From DATJBC01 sp035515515 (GTDB lineage Bacteria; Actinomycetota; Acidimicrobiia; Acidimicrobiales; UBA8190), in NCBI GenBank assembly GCA_035515515.1, contig DATJBC010000023.1:1-23356 (forward strand): 23,356 bases of DNA, written 5' to 3'. Positions 20,743 through 23,356 of the stretch are shown here, one piece after another. Under the pieces are notes generated by a model. That model was not told the origin of the DNA. It worked only from the letters and a program-made list of their open reading frames with translations, and made no database searches. Within the stretch, counting starts at the first letter, position 1, and each line of letters opens with the position of its first letter. The position numbers and the translations under genes were made by a program.

Positions 20743-22713
20743 TCAGTCCTCGGCGGGACTGCTGGCCGACAGGCGCCGGATCTCCTCCACGACGCGGGGG
20801 TCCGCCAGCGTGGTGGTGTCGCCGAGGTCGCGTCCCTCGGCCACGTCGCGCAGGAGCCGCCGCATGATCTTGCCCGAGCGGGTCTTGGGCAGCTCGTCGG
20901 TGAAGACCACCGTCTTGGGGCGGGCGATGGGGCCGATGTGGCCGGCCACGTGGCTGCGCAGCTCCTCGCCGCGCGCCGAGCCGGGCTCCTCACCCGCCTT
21001 GAGGGTGACGAAGGCGATGATGGCCTGGCCGGTGGTGTCGTCCCTGGCCCCCACCACGGCCGCCTCGGCCACCGTCGGATGGCTCACCAGGGACGACTCC
21101 ACCTCGGTGGTCGAGATGCGGTGGCCGGAGACGTTCATGACGTCGTCCACCCGCCCGAGCAGCCAGTAGTAGCCGTCGTCGTCGCGCTTGGCGCCGTCGC
21201 CGGCGAAGTAGCGCCCCTCGAAGCGGCTCCAGTAGGTCTGGCGGTAGCGCTCGGGGTCGCCGTAGATGCCGCGCAGCATCGACGGCCACGGCCCGGTGAG
21301 CGTCAGGTAGCCGCCGCCGCGCTCGACCGGCGCCCCGGCGTCGTCCACGACCTCGGCCCCGACGCCCGGCAGCGGGAAGGTGGCCGACCCCGGCTTGCAG
21401 GGCGTGATGGCGGGCAGGGGCGAGATCATGATGGCGCCCGTCTCGGTCTGCCACCAGGTGTCGACCACCGGGCAGCGGCCGCCGCCGATGTGGCGCCAGT
21501 ACCACACCCACGCCTCGGGGTTGATGGGCTCCCCCACCGACCCCAGCACGCGCAGCGACGACATGTCGTGGCGCTCGGGGTACTGGGTGCCCCACTTCAT
21601 GAACGTGCGGATGGCGGTCGGGGCGCAGTACAGGATGGTGACGCCGTAGCGCTGGATGATGTCCCACCACCGGTCCTTGTCGGGGAAGTCGGGCGTCCCC
21701 TCGTACATCACGCTGGTGGCGCCGTTGGCGAGGGGCCCGTACACGATGTAGCTGTGGCCGGTGACCCAGCCGATGTCGGCCGCGCACCAGTAGACGTCGC
21801 GCTCGGGGTGGAGGTCGAAGACGGTCCGGTGGGTGAAGGCCACCTGGGTCAGGTATCCGCCCGTGCTGTGCATGATGCCCTTGGGCTTGGCCGTGGTGCC
21901 CGACGTGTAGAGCAGGTACAACAGGTCCTCGGCGTCCATGTGCTCGGGGGCGCAGTGCTCCTCGGCCCCCGCCATGAGCTCGTCCCACCAGTGGTCGCGT
22001 CCCTCTCGCATGGGGGTGGCCCCGGCGGCGTCGCCCACGCGCCGGGCCACCACCACGTGCTCGATCGACGGCGTGTCGGCCAGCGCGCTGTCGGCGTGCT
22101 CCTTGAGCACCACGGCCGCCCCCCGGCGCCACCCGCCGTCCGCCGTGACCAGGACACGTGCCTCGGCGTCGTTGATGCGGTCGCGCAGCGCGTCGGGGGA
22201 GAACCCGCCGAACACCACCGAGTGGGCCGCCCCGATGCGGGTGCAGGCCAGCATGGCCACGGGGAGCTCGGGGATCATGGGCATGTAGATCGCCACCCGG
22301 TCCCCGCGCCGCACCCCGAGGCCCCGCAGGACGTTGGCGAAGCGCTCGACCTCGGCCAGCAGCTGGGCGTAGGTGATGGTCCGGGTGTCGCCGGGCTCGC
22401 CCTCCCAGTGCAGGGCCACGCGCTGGCCGAGGCCGGCGGCCACGTGGCGGTCGAGGCAGTTCACCGACACGTTGAGGGTCCCCCCCACGAACCACCGGGC
22501 GAAGGGCAGCTCCCACTCGAGCACCGTGTGCCACTTCTGGAACCAGTCCAGGGCGCCGGCCTGCTCGGCCCAGAAGCCCTCCGGGTCGGCGGCGGCCCGC
22601 TCGAACAGCGACCGGTCGGACACCACCGCCTCGTCGACGAACCCCTCGGGCGGCGGGAAGACCCGCTCCTCGAGGTAGAAGTCGTCGATGGCGGCCCGAC
22701 CGGCGTCCGACAT
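20743..22713 (-). CDS. acs: Acetyl-CoA synthetase
   Basis: 656 residues, the normal length. The enzyme activates acetate with ATP and CoA in two steps via acetyl-AMP. The adenylate-forming P-loop is YTSGTTAKPKG (about 269-279). The A5-type motif TWWQTETG lies near 419-426, and the hinge region around YFAGDGAKRDDDGYYWLLGR follows. The C-terminal PKTRSGKIMRR contains K615, the catalytic lysine that reversible acetylation silences in many bacteria. The ATG at 22713 is preceded by AGGAGGGGG nine bases upstream; the open frame continuing to 23346 is antisense to the next gene. A TAGGCT box on the minus strand at 22769-22774 is a possible but unsupported -10. It heads a unit with the HAD and LLM genes. 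Confidence 0.97.
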   Translation of the reverse strand: MSDAGRAAIDDFYLEERVFPPPEGFVDEAVVSDRSLFERAAADPEGFWAEQAGALDWFQKWHTVLEWELPFARWFVGGTLNVSVNCLDRHVAAGLGQRVALHWEGEPGDTRTITYAQLLAEVERFANVLRGLGVRRGDRVAIYMPMIPELPVAMLACTRIGAAHSVVFGGFSPDALRDRINDAEARVLVTADGGWRRGAAVVLKEHADSALADTPSIEHVVVARRVGDAAGATPMREGRDHWWDELMAGAEEHCAPEHMDAEDLLYLLYTSGTTAKPKGIMHSTGGYLTQVAFTHRTVFDLHPERDVYWCAADIGWVTGHSYIVYGPLANGATSVMYEGTPDFPDKDRWWDIIQRYGVTILYCAPTAIRTFMKWGTQYPERHDMSSLRVLGSVGEPINPEAWVWYWRHIGGGRCPVVDTWWQTETGAIMISPLPAITPCKPGSATFPLPGVGAEVVDDAGAPVERGGGYLTLTGPWPSMLRGIYGDPERYRQTYWSRFEGRYFAGDGAKRDDDGYYWLLGRVDDVMNVSGHRISTTEVESSLVSHPTVAEAAVVGARDDTTGQAIIAFVTLKAGEEPGSARGEELRSHVAGHIGPIARPKTVVFTDELPKTRSGKIMRRLLRDVAEGRDLGDTTTLADPRVVEEIRRLSASSPAED

Positions 22714-22722
22714 GGCTGGCAA

Positions 22723-22731
22723 CCCCCTCCT
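22723..22731 (-). promoter_or_regulatory. Ribosome-binding site of acs
   Basis: The minus strand reads AGGAGGGGG, nine bases before the ATG at 22713. The match fixes the start codon and rules out the long upstream extension of the open frame. Confidence 0.75.
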
Positions 22732-22843
22732 GGCCTGGGTGGGCGGCCGCGCCGCGCCCGCCACGGCGAGCCTACCCAAGGCCCCCGCCGACCAGCCGGG
22801 GCGGGACGCCGGCCCCGCCGCGGCCGGAGAGGCCGTGCCCGGC

Positions 22844-22852
22844 TGGCAGAAT
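22844..22852 (+). promoter_or_regulatory. Possible extended -10 for the metallophosphoesterase-like gene
   Basis: TGG-CAGAAT resembles an extended -10 box ending four bases before the ATG at 22856 and ten before the ATG at 22862. The second ATG would fit a leaderless start. There is no Shine-Dalgarno close to either ATG. The rest of the 142-bp divergent gap with acs holds nothing clear. Confidence 0.3.
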
Positions 22853-22855
22853 GGT

Positions 22856-23356
22856 ATGGCCATGGTCGGCGGCGCCCCCGAGGCCCACAGCAGTGCGGCC
22901 GGTGCCGGACACCACGGCACCGGCGCCGCGGAGCTCCACGTCGGTATCGGCCGGCGGGTGGCCGTGGTGGCCAACCTGGGGCTGCGCCCGGCCGCCACGG
23001 CCAGCTCCACGTGGGCCGCCGACGGCCTGGCCCGCATCCTCGACCGCTGGGACGGCCCGGGGGTGGTCGTGGTGGCCGGCAACCTCGTCGACCTCAGAGG
23101 GTGCAGCGACATCGGCGCCGCCACCACCGCCGCGCTGGACGCCCATCCCCGCCTGTCGGGCGCCCTCGAGGCGTTCGTTGCCGGCGACGACCGCCGCGTG
23201 GTGGTCATCCCCGGGGACGGCGACGGCGCGCTGGCGGCCGAGCCCGATGCGCTCGTGCGCCGGGGGATCGAGGTGGCCCCGGCCGTCGACCTGTCGCTGT
23301 CCACCGCGGCGGGAACGCGCCTGGTGCGCGTGGAGGGTCGCCGCACCGGTGACGCC
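22856..23356 (+). CDS. Metallophosphoesterase-like protein with degenerate metal motifs (3' partial)
   Basis: The frame is open from the ATG at 22856 (alternative 22862) to the right edge, giving 167 residues with no stop. The order of blocks follows calcineurin-like phosphoesterases: RVAVVANLGLRP (about 34-45), GPGVVVVAGNLVDL (about 67-80), then RRVVVIPGDGDGAL (about 113-126). In active enzymes the corresponding motifs read DxH, GDxxD and GNHD. Here D and H of the first motif are N and G, GD is GN, and GNHD is GDGD, so bound metal ions and catalysis look unlikely. It may be a regulatory or structural relative. It is divergent from acs. The rest of the protein, possibly with membrane helices, lies beyond this window. 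Confidence 0.65.
   Translation, partial: MAMVGGAPEAHSSAAGAGHHGTGAAELHVGIGRRVAVVANLGLRPAATASSTWAADGLARILDRWDGPGVVVVAGNLVDLRGCSDIGAATTAALDAHPRLSGALEAFVAGDDRRVVVIPGDGDGALAAEPDALVRRGIEVAPAVDLSLSTAAGTRLVRVEGRRTGDA

Noticed and set aside
19405..23352. 1315-residue open frame on the plus strand across LLM, HAD and acs
   Set aside because: The opposite strand carries three conserved enzymes. The plus-strand product is low-complexity and has no domain signature.

Overview
This is a high-GC (visually about 70%) window with GTG starts at many genes and frequent 4-bp stop/start overlaps. The gene content is menaquinol-type qcrCAB with a di-haem QcrC, a five-helix CtaE, a hemE-hemH-hemY set of the coproporphyrin-dependent type, actinobacterial HelD, DUF3052 and an F420-type luciferase-like oxidoreductase. 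Together these point to an actinobacterium, and the flavour of the surface repeats and of Lnt suggests an uncultured member of Acidimicrobiia. That class assignment is inference. No rRNA, tRNA, CRISPR array, transposase or phage gene was seen; this looks like a chromosomal housekeeping region with a few odd proteins.

Layout. 1-2148 (+): the 3' part of a large, repeat-built, Thr/Ser-rich cell-surface protein ending in an LAFTG sortase-like signal and a membrane anchor. 2182-7183 (-): a respiratory transcription unit read right to left, ctaE, qcrC, qcrA, qcrB, followed by a GNAT acetyltransferase and a DUF3052 protein whose start and stop codons interlock. 7283-9658 (-): a HelD-type RNA-polymerase-associated helicase. 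A roughly 100-bp stretch of overlapping inverted repeats separates it from ctaE.

9808-15572 (+): a haem operon, hemE, hemH (cpfC) and hemY (cgoX) with 4-bp overlaps, followed after 16 bp by an apolipoprotein N-acyltransferase (lnt). This Lnt has a serine where the catalytic cysteine is expected and a 240-residue repetitive N-terminal extension. 15569-16510 (-): an NAD-dependent epimerase whose stop codon overlaps the lnt stop in one CTAG. 16710-19242 (+): a beta-helix lipoprotein and an EamA-family transporter.

19258-22713 (-): an acs, HAD phosphatase, luciferase-like oxidoreductase unit. 22856 to the right edge (+): the start of a metallophosphoesterase-like protein whose metal-ligand motifs look degenerate.

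How they fit together: haem made by HemE/CpfC/CgoX would serve the b- and c-type cytochromes of the neighbouring QcrBC. Electrons would pass from menaquinol through Rieske/cytochrome b to the di-haem cytochrome QcrC and on to the aa3 oxidase, of which CtaE is subunit III. Lnt and the lipoprotein belong to envelope biogenesis. The most notable observations are the Cys-to-Ser replacement in Lnt, its Gly-X-Y/24-bp repeat tract, the apparently metal-less phosphoesterase, and the switch-like repeats upstream of ctaE. None of the genes forms an obvious new defence or mobile system.
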